From the NCBI RefSeq assembly GCF_000332315.1, contig NZ_KB235938.1:107612-144927 (forward strand): a stretch of 37,316 nt of DNA, given 5' to 3'. The DNA is from Prochlorothrix hollandica PCC 9006 = CALU 1027. GTDB taxonomy: Bacteria; Cyanobacteriota; Cyanobacteriia; Prochlorotrichales; Prochlorotrichaceae. The position numbers were made by a program, and so were the translations under genes. The notes below the pieces were generated by a model. The model was not told where the DNA came from and ran no database searches. It saw nothing but the letters and a program-made list of their open reading frames with translations. Of the stretch, positions 7,614-14,937 are shown one piece after another. Every line of letters begins with the position of its first letter. Within the stretch, counting starts at the first letter, position 1.

Positions 7614-8225
7614 ATGCCCAAAATTACCCTTGACATTCCCCAAACCACCCTCGAACAAGTCCTAGAACCGCGCATTCCCCTCCATAACATCCCTTGGGAT
7701 CACTACGAATCCCTCCTCACCCTCGTCGGCAACCGCCCCCGCCTTCGCCTCACCTACCTGGCCGGAACCCTCGAAATCATGACCATCTCCCCAGAGCATG
7801 AAATGCTCAAAACCATCATTGCGCGGCTGCTCTATACCTACGCTGATGCACGGGATATCGACCTCTTTAGTTGCGGCTCCGCCACCTTCAAAAAAGCTGC
7901 CACCGATCGGGGACTAGAGCCAGATGAAAGTTTCTGCATCGGTCAGCGCAAGGAATTTCCCGATTTAGCGATCGAAGTCGTCCTGACCAGCGGTGGCATC
8001 GATAAACTCGCCGTTTACCAAGGATTAGGTATCCCCGAAGTCTGGTTCTGGCAAGACAACCACTTTCGCCTCTACTGCCTAGACCCCACAGGCACCGCTT
8101 ACAACGCCCCCCCCCACAGCATCCTCTTCCCTGAACTCGACCTCAACCACCTCGCCCTATACATCCAGCCCGACAACGAACCCCAAGCGATTCGCCAATT
8201 CCGCCAATCTCTCCAGTCCTCCTAA
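7614..8225 (+). CDS. Uma2 family (DUF820) putative restriction-endonuclease-fold protein
   Basis: 203 residues. It shows the PD-(D/E)xK-like pattern of the Uma2 family that is greatly expanded in cyanobacteria: GTLEIMTISPEHE (51-63), EPDESFCIG with D104, FPDLAIEVV with D117 and E121, then K131 in GGIDKLAVYQGLGIPEVWFW. The pieces are in the usual order and the length is typical. The nuclease function is inferred from the fold; biological roles for these proteins are largely unproven. There is no signal peptide or membrane segment. Codon use is C-rich, with CCC and CTC favoured, compared with the preceding kinase. A 21-bp tandem repeat lies just downstream. Confidence 0.85.
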   Translation: MPKITLDIPQTTLEQVLEPRIPLHNIPWDHYESLLTLVGNRPRLRLTYLAGTLEIMTISPEHEMLKTIIARLLYTYADARDIDLFSCGSATFKKAATDRGLEPDESFCIGQRKEFPDLAIEVVLTSGGIDKLAVYQGLGIPEVWFWQDNHFRLYCLDPTGTAYNAPPHSILFPELDLNHLALYIQPDNEPQAIRQFRQSLQSS

Positions 8226-8257
8226 CCCCCCACGCCAGCACCTAGGTCATCTCGATG

Positions 8258-8334
8258 ACTCCTGCTTCGCTCTCTTCTACTCCTGCTTCGCTCTGTTCCA
8301 CTCCTGCTTCGCTCTCTTCTACTCCTGCTTCGGA
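8258..8334 (+). repeat. 21-bp tandem repeat, 3.7 units
   Basis: Unit ACTCCTGCTTCGCTCTCTTCT starts at 8258, 8279 and 8300, with a partial copy at 8321. The period is a multiple of three, so one frame reads as repeated TPASLSS. That frame then runs antisense into the aminotransferase gene, so I treat it as non-coding. Confidence 0.85.
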
Positions 8335-8381
8335 GGCATCCGGCTTCGGCTCTTCACTGCGTGGATCAAGTCAGGATTGGG

Positions 8382-9524
8382 TCAAGTCAGCGCCTGGAGA
8401 CCGGCCACGAGGCGATCGATGGCTAGGGGCGCAGTGGTGGGATCCAGAACTCCATAGGCTAGGCGCAGAAAACAGCCTTGATCCAAGCCAAAGGCCGATC
8501 CGGGCAGAACGGCGACCCCATGGTGGCGAATCAGGTCTTCGGTGATGTCCAGGGCCGATCGGGGGGTGTTGAGGCGTAAAAACAAATAAAAAGCTCCCTG
8601 GGCGGGGGCCACGGTGCAGCGATCGCCCCAGGGAGCCAAGGCCGTTAACCACTGCTGCCGCACCTGATCCAAGGCGGGTAAAAACTGACGGCAGTAGTCT
8701 ACTCCCCGCTGCAAGGCTCCCAGGGCGGCATATTGGGACACGACGGGGGGACAAATCAAAAGGGTGTCTTGGATTTTGCGGACGGCGCTGATTAACGGGG
8801 CGGGGATGACCATGTAGCCGATGCGCCAACTGGCGAAGCCGTAGGATTTGGACAGGCTAAACAGGGACAGGGTATGGTCAGCCGCTCCGGCAAAGCCACC
8901 GGGGGAACAATGGGGGCGATCGTCGTAGGTGAAGTATTCATAGGCTTCGTCGCTGATGTGGTAGATCTGGCGATCGCGGCACAGATGGTTCACGGCCTCT
9001 AGGGCGGCGGCAGGGTAGACCGCCCCGGTGGGATTATTGGGGGAGATGGTGACAATGGCGCGGGTGCGGGGGGTAATGGCGGCGGCGATCGCCGCCGGTT
9101 GCAACTGGTGATCCTGATCCGTGGCCACTAAAACCGGCTGACAGCCAGCCATGGTGATGGCCATTTCATGGTTGAAGTAGTAGGGGGTTTGCAGAATAAT
9201 CTCGTCCCCCGGTTGGGTAATGGCTAGCACGGCATTCATAAAGGCCATGTTGCTGCCTGCGGTGACCACAATGCGGCGGCGATCGTCCACGTCTAGGCCA
9301 TTGTCCCGCGCTAGCTTGTGGGCAATGGCTTCTACTAAGGCCGGAATCCCTGTGACAGCTTGGTAGCGGTGGCTGTGGGGCTGGGCCATGCCCTCGCTGA
9401 TGGCGGCGTGGATTTCCGGGGGCGGGCCGTAGTGGACAATTCCCTGGCCCAGGGACAGGGTGCCGGGGTGCTGGCGGATCAGGTCAGCCACCACCGGAAT
9501 GATGGGACTTTGGACGGCATCCAT
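8382..9524 (-). CDS. PLP-dependent class I aminotransferase
   Basis: About 380 residues from the preferred start MDAVQSPIIPV. An in-frame ATG at 9590 would add 22 residues and overlap the preceding ABC gene. Fold-type-I features, numbered from the 9590 ATG: SLGQGIVHYGPPPE (46-59), YQAVTGIPALVEAI, N186 in SPNNPTGAVY, D214 in ISDEAYEYF, and the PLP lysine K248 in SLSKSYGFASWRIGY, with an arginine seven or eight residues later. The C-terminal substrate arginine is probably the R in CFLRLAYG. The amino acid it acts on cannot be read from sequence; Asp/aromatic/Ala-type enzymes share these motifs. It is the last gene of a minus-strand run after the kinase and FHA-ABC genes, 55 bp beyond the ABC stop, so co-transcription is plausible. 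Confidence 0.87.
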   Translation of the reverse strand: MDAVQSPIIPVVADLIRQHPGTLSLGQGIVHYGPPPEIHAAISEGMAQPHSHRYQAVTGIPALVEAIAHKLARDNGLDVDDRRRIVVTAGSNMAFMNAVLAITQPGDEIILQTPYYFNHEMAITMAGCQPVLVATDQDHQLQPAAIAAAITPRTRAIVTISPNNPTGAVYPAAALEAVNHLCRDRQIYHISDEAYEYFTYDDRPHCSPGGFAGAADHTLSLFSLSKSYGFASWRIGYMVIPAPLISAVRKIQDTLLICPPVVSQYAALGALQRGVDYCRQFLPALDQVRQQWLTALAPWGDRCTVAPAQGAFYLFLRLNTPRSALDITEDLIRHHGVAVLPGSAFGLDQGCFLRLAYGVLDPTTAPLAIDRLVAGLQALT

Positions 9525-9579
9525 GCGGCTGGGGTGGTTCACAGGGTCTCCGGGGATAGGGCGATCGTGGCCTAGGGGC

Positions 9580-12033
9580 TTACACCACATCTTTTTTGGC
9601 TAAGCCCCAGACGCTAAAGCCCAAATATAGTAGGGTCTGGAGGCCCAACATGGCCCAACACAATCCCAAATTTTCCCAGGTTGGGTCATAGAGGCTGCTG
9701 GGTTCAAAGACAGCGGGCACGACACTGCCATCGGGTAAGGTGACGGGCGGGGGCACCATGGCGTTGATATTGACGATGGCAGCGTAGGCATTATTGGACC
9801 ACCGGCTCATGGTCATAAACGACAATAAATCCCCCAGCCCGTTCAACTGAAATAGAACCCCTGATAGAATAATTTGAAACAACATAATCGGGGGCAAAAT
9901 ACTATTGCCCTGATCCTCGTTTTTGACCCAACTGGAAATCATTAAGCCTAAACTGATGTTGGCCATGAGGGTTAGGAAGGTGGTGGTAGCTAGACCCAGC
10001 CACCAAGGGATTAACTCTGGCTCCGGTGGATCAAAGGTGATTAAAGCAGTGACGGTAATCAATAGGGTTTGCACTAAGGCAATGCCCCCATGAATCCCCA
10101 ATTTAGAGGCTAGGTAAGGGAGGATTCCCAAGTTCACCAGGCGCTCCCGGTTATAAATGGTGACTTCTTTAATGATGGCTTGCACAGAACTGGATAGCCC
10201 AATCCAAATGGACAGGCAGGTGAAAATAAACAGCACCCGTAAGGCGAGGGGTCCTTGGCTGGGTTCTAGGGGATCGATCACCTTAAAGGGGGTTTCATCG
10301 CCCAGGGCCAGCTTGAGAATAATTAGGGTTAAGGGGGCTGTGAGGAGGGAGAGGATGAGGCTGAAGCGATCGCGGTTCACCAAGATGCCATAGCGTTGGC
10401 TGAGGTAGAGCCATTGACGCAAGGGTGACAGACGGGTGGGGGGACGGCTGGGGGGGGTCGGATCTGGATCCTGGTTGCCGCCGCTCAAGGTTTGGCCAAT
10501 ATATTGGCGATGTTGGGGGGATGTCTTGAAGCGTTGGCACCAGTCTTGGACAATAGCCGGGACACCGCGCCGCTGGCCATTAATCACTTGTTCTTGGTCG
10601 AGCTTAATGTAGACATCGGAGAAATATTGCAAATCATTGGACGGCATTTCAAAAAAGTCCATGGCCCCCAGGGGTGGCCCGTAATAGCAGAGATAGCCGC
10701 CCCGTCCCATAAAGGCAATGCGATCGCAACTGGTAATGTTGGCTGTGGCATGGGTCACTAACACCACGGTGCGCCCTTGGTCAGCTAATTCCCGCAGCAG
10801 TATCATCATCTGTTTGTCTAGCCCCGGATCGAGACCAGAGGTGGGTTCATCTAAGAAAAAGAGTTTGGGATCGGCCAACAGTTCCACGGCGATACTCACC
10901 CGTTTCCGCTGACCCCCACTGAGGTCTTTAATAAAGGTGTTCCGCACATGGCTGAGTTGCACTTGTTTGAGGGTTTGGGTAATAACCTGGTTAAAATCTG
11001 TGTCGGGGGGTAGGCGTAACTTACAGGCACTGTGGAGAACTTCATCAACCCGCAACTGGTAGTGAACGATATCATCTTGGGGCACATAGCCAATTTGGGT
11101 GCGGTAGAGGTGGAAGTTTTGGCGTAGATCCATGCCGTTGAGGTAAACGGCCCCAGCCCTGAGGGGTTCAATGCCCAGGAGAGTTTTCATGAGGGTCGAT
11201 TTTCCGGCTCCACTGCCCCCCACCAAGGCCACTAATTGGCCCGGTTCGATCGGCAGGGATACCTGGTTGAGAATACGTTTTTTGTCCCCTTTAATGCTGA
11301 CTTCCCGCACGATCTGATGGGCATCCAAGCGGATTTGGTTACCTCGATCGCGCAATTCTAACTGATGGTAGCGATAGACCAGTTGAAAAGGACCAATGGT
11401 AATGACGGCGTTATCTTCTAAGACCACGGCTCCACTGATGGGCTGACCATTCACAAAGGTGCCGTTGGCGCTGCTGTTGTCTCTGATCTGGTACCGATCG
11501 GCTCCGACCCGTTCCACCCTGGCATGGATGCGGGAGACCGTAGGGGCGGGCAGTTCTAGGCTGTTGTACTCTGAACCTGGCGATCGTCCCAGCAGTACGG
11601 GCCACTCTTTTACATTCTTCAGGCTTAAACCCCGCTGAGAAGGTGTAACCCCCGCTGTTGAGTCGCTGGGGTTGCAATACGTCAGGCGAATTAAATTCTT
11701 GGGATTTTGGCCAATGGTTAGGGTCATGCCATGGCGGAGGATTTGGCCTTGGCTGCCATCAATGCGATGGTGGTTCATGAATAAGCCATTGCGACTAGGC
11801 TCCTGTCCGTTGCCATCCAGAATTTGGTAATCTTTGCCCATCTGAACTAAGCGGGCATGTTCGCGGGATAATACCTGCCAATCATCTTCTGGGGTTTGTA
11901 GATCGGCCCAAGGGCAATTGCGGCCCAACTGATGTTTAGGACCAATAAGGGGAAAATGAATGGTCGCTTTACCGTTGTTTAATTCAAGGTAGGGTACAGC
12001 GCCGACGATGGTTTTTGTGTCTTGGTTTAACAT
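9580..12033 (-). CDS. Double-FHA ABC transporter (ABCG-like half transporter)
   Basis: 817 residues. Two forkhead-associated domains come first. FHA1 (about 35-110) has LGRNCPWADL, LSREHARL and the degenerate NGLFMNHHRID. FHA2 (about 145-220) has LLGRSPGSEYNSLEL, VSRIHARVE and SSANGTFVNGQPI, the canonical phosphothreonine-binding loops. The ATPase follows: Walker A GGSGAGKST (272-280), signature LSGGQRKRVS (371-380), Walker B LFFLDEPTSGLDPG (391-404) and H428 in VTHAT. The C-terminal 260 residues hold about six membrane helices of the ABC-2 type. The FHA-NBD-TMD order and LSGGQRKRVS are typical of bacterial ABCG-like exporters; half-transporters of this kind would dimerise in a membrane. The substrate is unknown. 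The FHA domains suggest control by threonine phosphorylation, with the kinase gene upstream as the obvious candidate. Confidence 0.92.
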   Translation of the reverse strand: MLNQDTKTIVGAVPYLELNNGKATIHFPLIGPKHQLGRNCPWADLQTPEDDWQVLSREHARLVQMGKDYQILDGNGQEPSRNGLFMNHHRIDGSQGQILRHGMTLTIGQNPKNLIRLTYCNPSDSTAGVTPSQRGLSLKNVKEWPVLLGRSPGSEYNSLELPAPTVSRIHARVERVGADRYQIRDNSSANGTFVNGQPISGAVVLEDNAVITIGPFQLVYRYHQLELRDRGNQIRLDAHQIVREVSIKGDKKRILNQVSLPIEPGQLVALVGGSGAGKSTLMKTLLGIEPLRAGAVYLNGMDLRQNFHLYRTQIGYVPQDDIVHYQLRVDEVLHSACKLRLPPDTDFNQVITQTLKQVQLSHVRNTFIKDLSGGQRKRVSIAVELLADPKLFFLDEPTSGLDPGLDKQMMILLRELADQGRTVVLVTHATANITSCDRIAFMGRGGYLCYYGPPLGAMDFFEMPSNDLQYFSDVYIKLDQEQVINGQRRGVPAIVQDWCQRFKTSPQHRQYIGQTLSGGNQDPDPTPPSRPPTRLSPLRQWLYLSQRYGILVNRDRFSLILSLLTAPLTLIILKLALGDETPFKVIDPLEPSQGPLALRVLFIFTCLSIWIGLSSSVQAIIKEVTIYNRERLVNLGILPYLASKLGIHGGIALVQTLLITVTALITFDPPEPELIPWWLGLATTTFLTLMANISLGLMISSWVKNEDQGNSILPPIMLFQIILSGVLFQLNGLGDLLSFMTMSRWSNNAYAAIVNINAMVPPPVTLPDGSVVPAVFEPSSLYDPTWENLGLCWAMLGLQTLLYLGFSVWGLAKKDVV

Positions 12034-12095
12034 GTTTAGACTAGGTTACGCACAGAACTATTTTGAAACTAGATCTAACCCCAACTTTCCAGTAA

Positions 12096-12191
12096 GGCAC
12101 CTCGAAAAATTTAGATTTTTGCTCCGGTGCCAACACAGTAACCAGGTTTGTGCCAGGTGAATTGACTATCCGCCACAATGAATCGAGGTGC
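12096..12191 (+). mobile_element. MITE family B, copy 2 (degenerate)
   Basis: Ends GGCACCTCGAAAAAT at 12096 and AATCGAGGTGC ending at 12191 match the family ends at 4722-4820 and 35114-35209. The interior is diverged and the GC hairpin is lost. I see no target duplication. It sits between the kinase stop and the FHA-ABC start, so it may carry signals affecting co-expression. Confidence 0.6.
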
Positions 12192-12198
12192 TCGATCG

Positions 12199-13434
12199 TT
12201 ATTCAAGATTCCTGGGTGTGATGGGAGGCGGTGTGGGTCGGGGGGTAGAGGGTGGTGTGGGTCGGGGGGTGGAGGGTGGTGTGGGGTTGTCGGGAAGGTC
12301 TGGGTTCGCCGGGGTGGAGGGCATGGGGCTTGCCTGACTGTCGATTTCAGGATCGGTTGGCTGGTCTGAAGTGGTGTTAGCTTGCCAGACCCAGAATGCA
12401 CCGGAACCCATGATTAGGAGGCTCAGGGGAATGACGATCGGCCAGGGAATTGTTGAATCTGAACGGGACGGTGTTGAACTAGGGGATGCTGGACTAGGGG
12501 ATGCTGGTAAAACGGACAAGGTCGTAGCTTGAGCCGTACCCCTTGGGACTTCGCCATGCCCCTGTCCTGGGGTTGAGGGTTCCTCCCAAGTCTTTTGGGA
12601 GGTGTGGGTGGTGGCGGGTTGTTGCAGGATGGTGAGGACGGCTCGGGCGGAGGGGTAGCGATCGCTGGCTTGATGGGCCAGCATTTTGGTGAGAACAGAG
12701 GCTAGGGGTTCAGACACGGGGTTTTTTAATTCCTTCTGCCAATGGAGCAGATCCTTCGGTCGTTCGCCGTGGAGCAGTTCAATGACCGTAATGGCTAGGG
12801 CATAGAGGTCGCTGGCTTCGGAGCAGATACCCGTATAGATTTGCTCTGGGGCACTGTAGCCCGGTTTCCCCACAAAGGAGCGTTGGAGGGAGTCTTGGCT
12901 ATCGACTAAAGTTTCTGCCAGTTTTTTACCAATGCCAAAGTCAATTAAAACCGGTTGACCGGACACTTCATTGAACATAATGTTATCCGGTGCAATGTCG
13001 CGGTGGATAATATTACTGCGGTGAATGTAATTGAGAACCTGGAGAATGTTTTCCATGAATTTGAGAACTTCAGGTTCGGGTAAGGCTCCCCGATCGCTGA
13101 GAATTTCTCGGTAGTTTTTCCCCTGTACATAGTCTTGAACAAAGAATAGGCGATCGTCCTCGGAGAAGAAACCGTGGAATTTGGGGATTTGGGGATGGTC
13201 AAGCTGGTTGAGAATTCTACCTTCCCGCTCAAAGAGTTCTTTTGCCTTAACAACCCCTGTGGTTTTATGGCCAGATAGACGGGGAGAAAATTCCTTGAGG
13301 GTGTAGAAATCGCCATACTTTTGCTGATCTGATACCCGATAGGTGCGCCCGATTCCGCCCTGACCGAGGATACGATCGATGACATAACGATTATTGACGA
13401 GGGAGCCGGTGGCTAAGGGAGGGAACTCTGACAT
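12199..13434 (-). CDS. Membrane-anchored Ser/Thr protein kinase with Pro/Thr-rich external tail
   Basis: 411 residues. The kinase domain covers about 15-272: LGQGGIGRTY (23-32), K47 in TLKEFS, HRDIAPDN (144-151), DFG 165-167, APE 195-197 and ASDLYALAITVIELL. The catalytic loop has Ala where most Ser/Thr kinases have Lys (HRDLKPEN), a variant I associate with a cyanobacterial subgroup; the catalytic Asp and Asn are kept. A Ser/Pro linker (about 273-328) leads to one membrane helix (330-350, IPWPIVIPLSLLIMGSGAFW). A 60-residue Pro/Thr tail follows, with STPRPTPP repeated near the end. The tail probably lies outside the cytosol. The DNA for the tail is a GTGTGGGTCGGGGGGT-type tandem repeat on the plus strand. 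It lies 165 bp upstream of the FHA-ABC gene, on the same strand. Confidence 0.9.
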   Translation of the reverse strand: MSEFPPLATGSLVNNRYVIDRILGQGGIGRTYRVSDQQKYGDFYTLKEFSPRLSGHKTTGVVKAKELFEREGRILNQLDHPQIPKFHGFFSEDDRLFFVQDYVQGKNYREILSDRGALPEPEVLKFMENILQVLNYIHRSNIIHRDIAPDNIMFNEVSGQPVLIDFGIGKKLAETLVDSQDSLQRSFVGKPGYSAPEQIYTGICSEASDLYALAITVIELLHGERPKDLLHWQKELKNPVSEPLASVLTKMLAHQASDRYPSARAVLTILQQPATTHTSQKTWEEPSTPGQGHGEVPRGTAQATTLSVLPASPSPASPSSTPSRSDSTIPWPIVIPLSLLIMGSGAFWVWQANTTSDQPTDPEIDSQASPMPSTPANPDLPDNPTPPSTPRPTPPSTPRPTPPPITPRNLE

Positions 13435-13798
13435 AGCTAATTGATGACCACCAACTGGGTGAATTGCGGAGGGCTAAAGGGTTAACAGCCTGCCACCATC
13501 GGACGATCGGGATGGCTAGGCAGAGGTTTGGTGCGATCGTGATAGCGTCAGGCTGATGCTGTCTATCTTGCCTGGAGAGTCCCACAAAAGCAAGTCTCTA
13601 GTCCTGAGGTTTCTGGTCTTTTTTTGCTGGCTGCTTAGGCTTGCTGGCCTTGACTAGGGCAATTCTCTGGTGGGGCGATCGCTGATGGTTATATTGCCCT
13701 AATACGCTGCCCTAAGCTGCCCTAAGTTGATGCAGTTGCGTGGGTTCTGTACGGTGTGTTGAGGTCTATTGCTGTTACAGAGTGATCCAGGTTTTATA

Positions 13799-13853
13799 AC
13801 TGCGGTTAAACTGCGGTTAAACTGCGGCTTGACTACGGTTAAACTGCGGTATA
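13799..13853 (+). repeat. 11-bp tandem repeat, 5 units
   Basis: Unit ACTGCGGTTAA starts at 13799, 13810, 13821, 13832 and 13843. The fourth unit is changed to GACTACGGTTA-like sequence. Confidence 0.85.
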
Positions 13854-14001
13854 GCAACTCGATATTGCCCAGGTTCAATTTTCCGTAATCGTCCCAGAGA
13901 CTGCGATCGCGGTTGGCAGCGAACGACTAATCTTAGTGAAATGCCTGGGACGCTTACGTTCGTAATAACGACTTCAGTCGTTCCCCTCCAAAAAGCTATA
14001 G

Positions 14002-14057
14002 ACCAGAGCGACTGAAGTTGCTACTACAAACCAGAGCGACTGAAGTCGCTACTACAA
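14002..14057 (+). repeat. 28-bp direct repeat, 2 units
   Basis: Two tandem copies (14002-14029 and 14030-14057) differ at one position. Each contains AGCGACTGAAGTYGCT, an imperfect hairpin. A related ACGACTTCAGTCGT sequence sits just upstream at about 13969-13982. Confidence 0.8.
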
Positions 14058-14089
14058 ACCGTTGCATTGAATTGTTGTAACCCTCCCAG

Positions 14090-14128
14090 CGACCTGAAGC
14101 CGACTACAAGTCGGCTCTCCCAGGGGGA
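14090..14128 (-). repeat. Single inverted relic of the 54-bp array unit
   Basis: Read on the minus strand this gives CCCCCTGGGAGAGCCGACTT followed by GTAGTCGGC. That is the first half of the unit tandemly repeated at 22732-23055 and 27190-27410. The second hairpin is missing. Confidence 0.75.
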
Positions 14129-14270
14129 TATAAACAGTTACTGTAGTTCATTGTTATTTGAGTGAAACGTTCCAGTTTTTTTGTTTCTGGGTTAATGCAG
14201 TAATCAGGGGTGGTGTATTGTGGTGGGGATTGCAGTTTTTCTCTGGTTGTCTTAGATAAGGCTGAAGTTC

Positions 14271-14453
14271 ATGGTGGTTTCTAATGCGCGATCGTCCGCC
14301 GATCAGGGTTCTATGCAGGTTCAAGATGCGATGCCGTCTACGGTAGTGGTTCCTGATGCAACGGCGGACAAAGTTTTGTGTCCCCACTGTCTGCGCACTG
14401 CCACCAATGGTCTGAAGTGCAAAGGGATCTGTGTGGCGGATAGTGATTATTAG
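14271..14453 (+). CDS. Small four-cysteine protein (probable zinc-binding), cyanobacterial
   Basis: 60 residues. The first half is variable, Ser/Ala/Val-rich and probably disordered. The C-terminal half holds LCPHCLRTATNGLKCKGICV, with C37, C40, C50 and C54 spaced CxxC-x9-CxxxC. It ends in VADSDY. The pattern suggests a small metal-binding knuckle. I believe related short proteins ending in a similar CVADxDY occur in other cyanobacteria, but this is memory only. ATG 14313 is a possible shorter start. The gene stands alone, with a MITE starting 14 bp after its stop. Function unknown. Confidence 0.65.
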   Translation: MVVSNARSSADQGSMQVQDAMPSTVVVPDATADKVLCPHCLRTATNGLKCKGICVADSDY

Positions 14454-14466
14454 GGTGCATCTCACT

Positions 14467-14749
14467 GTAACTATTCAGGGGGGGACGAAGTTAGTAGGGT
14501 TTCAGCCCGACGATCGCCGGTCATGACCGTCTCAAAGGGGTTCAGTTTACTGGGGAACCCTCGACCTCGGGTAGGGTTCTTGCCCCCGTGCCGACCCTCT
14601 TGGCGACCCACAGCCGGGGCAACCACGGGGGGATTGCCCCTACCAAAATCGGGGAATCTGCCAAGGTGAAATAGACCCTCTCCCATCGCCTCAGGTCTGT
14701 TTTCTGAAGCCTGAAACCCTCATTCTCCCGTGACCCCCTGAATAATTAC
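14467..14749 (+). mobile_element. MITE family A, copy 2 (longest copy)
   Basis: A 283-bp element with ends GTAACTATTCAGGGGG and CCCCCTGAATAATTAC. It is nearly identical, in inverse orientation, to 2953-3195 over most of its length. It has an extra block of about 40 bp at roughly 14507-14545 (GACGATCGCCGGTCATGACC). No transposase is present. I found no flanking duplication, so it may be old or rearranged. Confidence 0.8.
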
Positions 14750-14937
14750 GAGGCAATGCAGCCGTCTGCTACGACCCTGATGCTCAGGGTGGCACCGGGG
14801 CAACACTGGGAATGATTCAAGGTGCCCTAGGGTAGAATCGCCCCCGATCGCATCGGGTTTTCCCCTAGCCTTGGGCACCTGATGCCAGTAGGCTAGACCC
14901 AAGACGACATTGTGATCCCATCGTGAGGGCAACATCC

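Larger units (their letters stand above)
13435..14270. other. 836-bp repeat-rich intergenic region
   Basis: I find no credible gene here. It contains an 11-bp tandem repeat (13799-13853), a two-unit 28-bp repeat (14002-14057) and a single inverted relic of the 54-bp array unit (14090-14128). The kinase promoter should lie near 13435-13560 on the minus strand. The promoter of the small four-cysteine gene should lie at about 14130-14260 on the plus strand, where the DNA becomes AT-richer. No clear promoter hexamers are visible. Confidence 0.5.

Noticed and set aside
8255-8545. 96-aa frame beginning with TPASLSS repeats
   Set aside because: It is a tandem repeat followed by antisense of the aminotransferase gene, with no coding character beyond the repeat.
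12178-12401. Short frames on both strands in the Pro/Gly-rich kinase tail region
   Set aside because: They are shadows of the GGGTGTGGGTCGG repeat that encodes the kinase tail.
14154-14465. 103-aa minus-strand frame opposite the four-cysteine gene
   Set aside because: The plus-strand frame has a clear cysteine pattern and no overlap conflict; the minus frame has only low-complexity Arg/His sequence.
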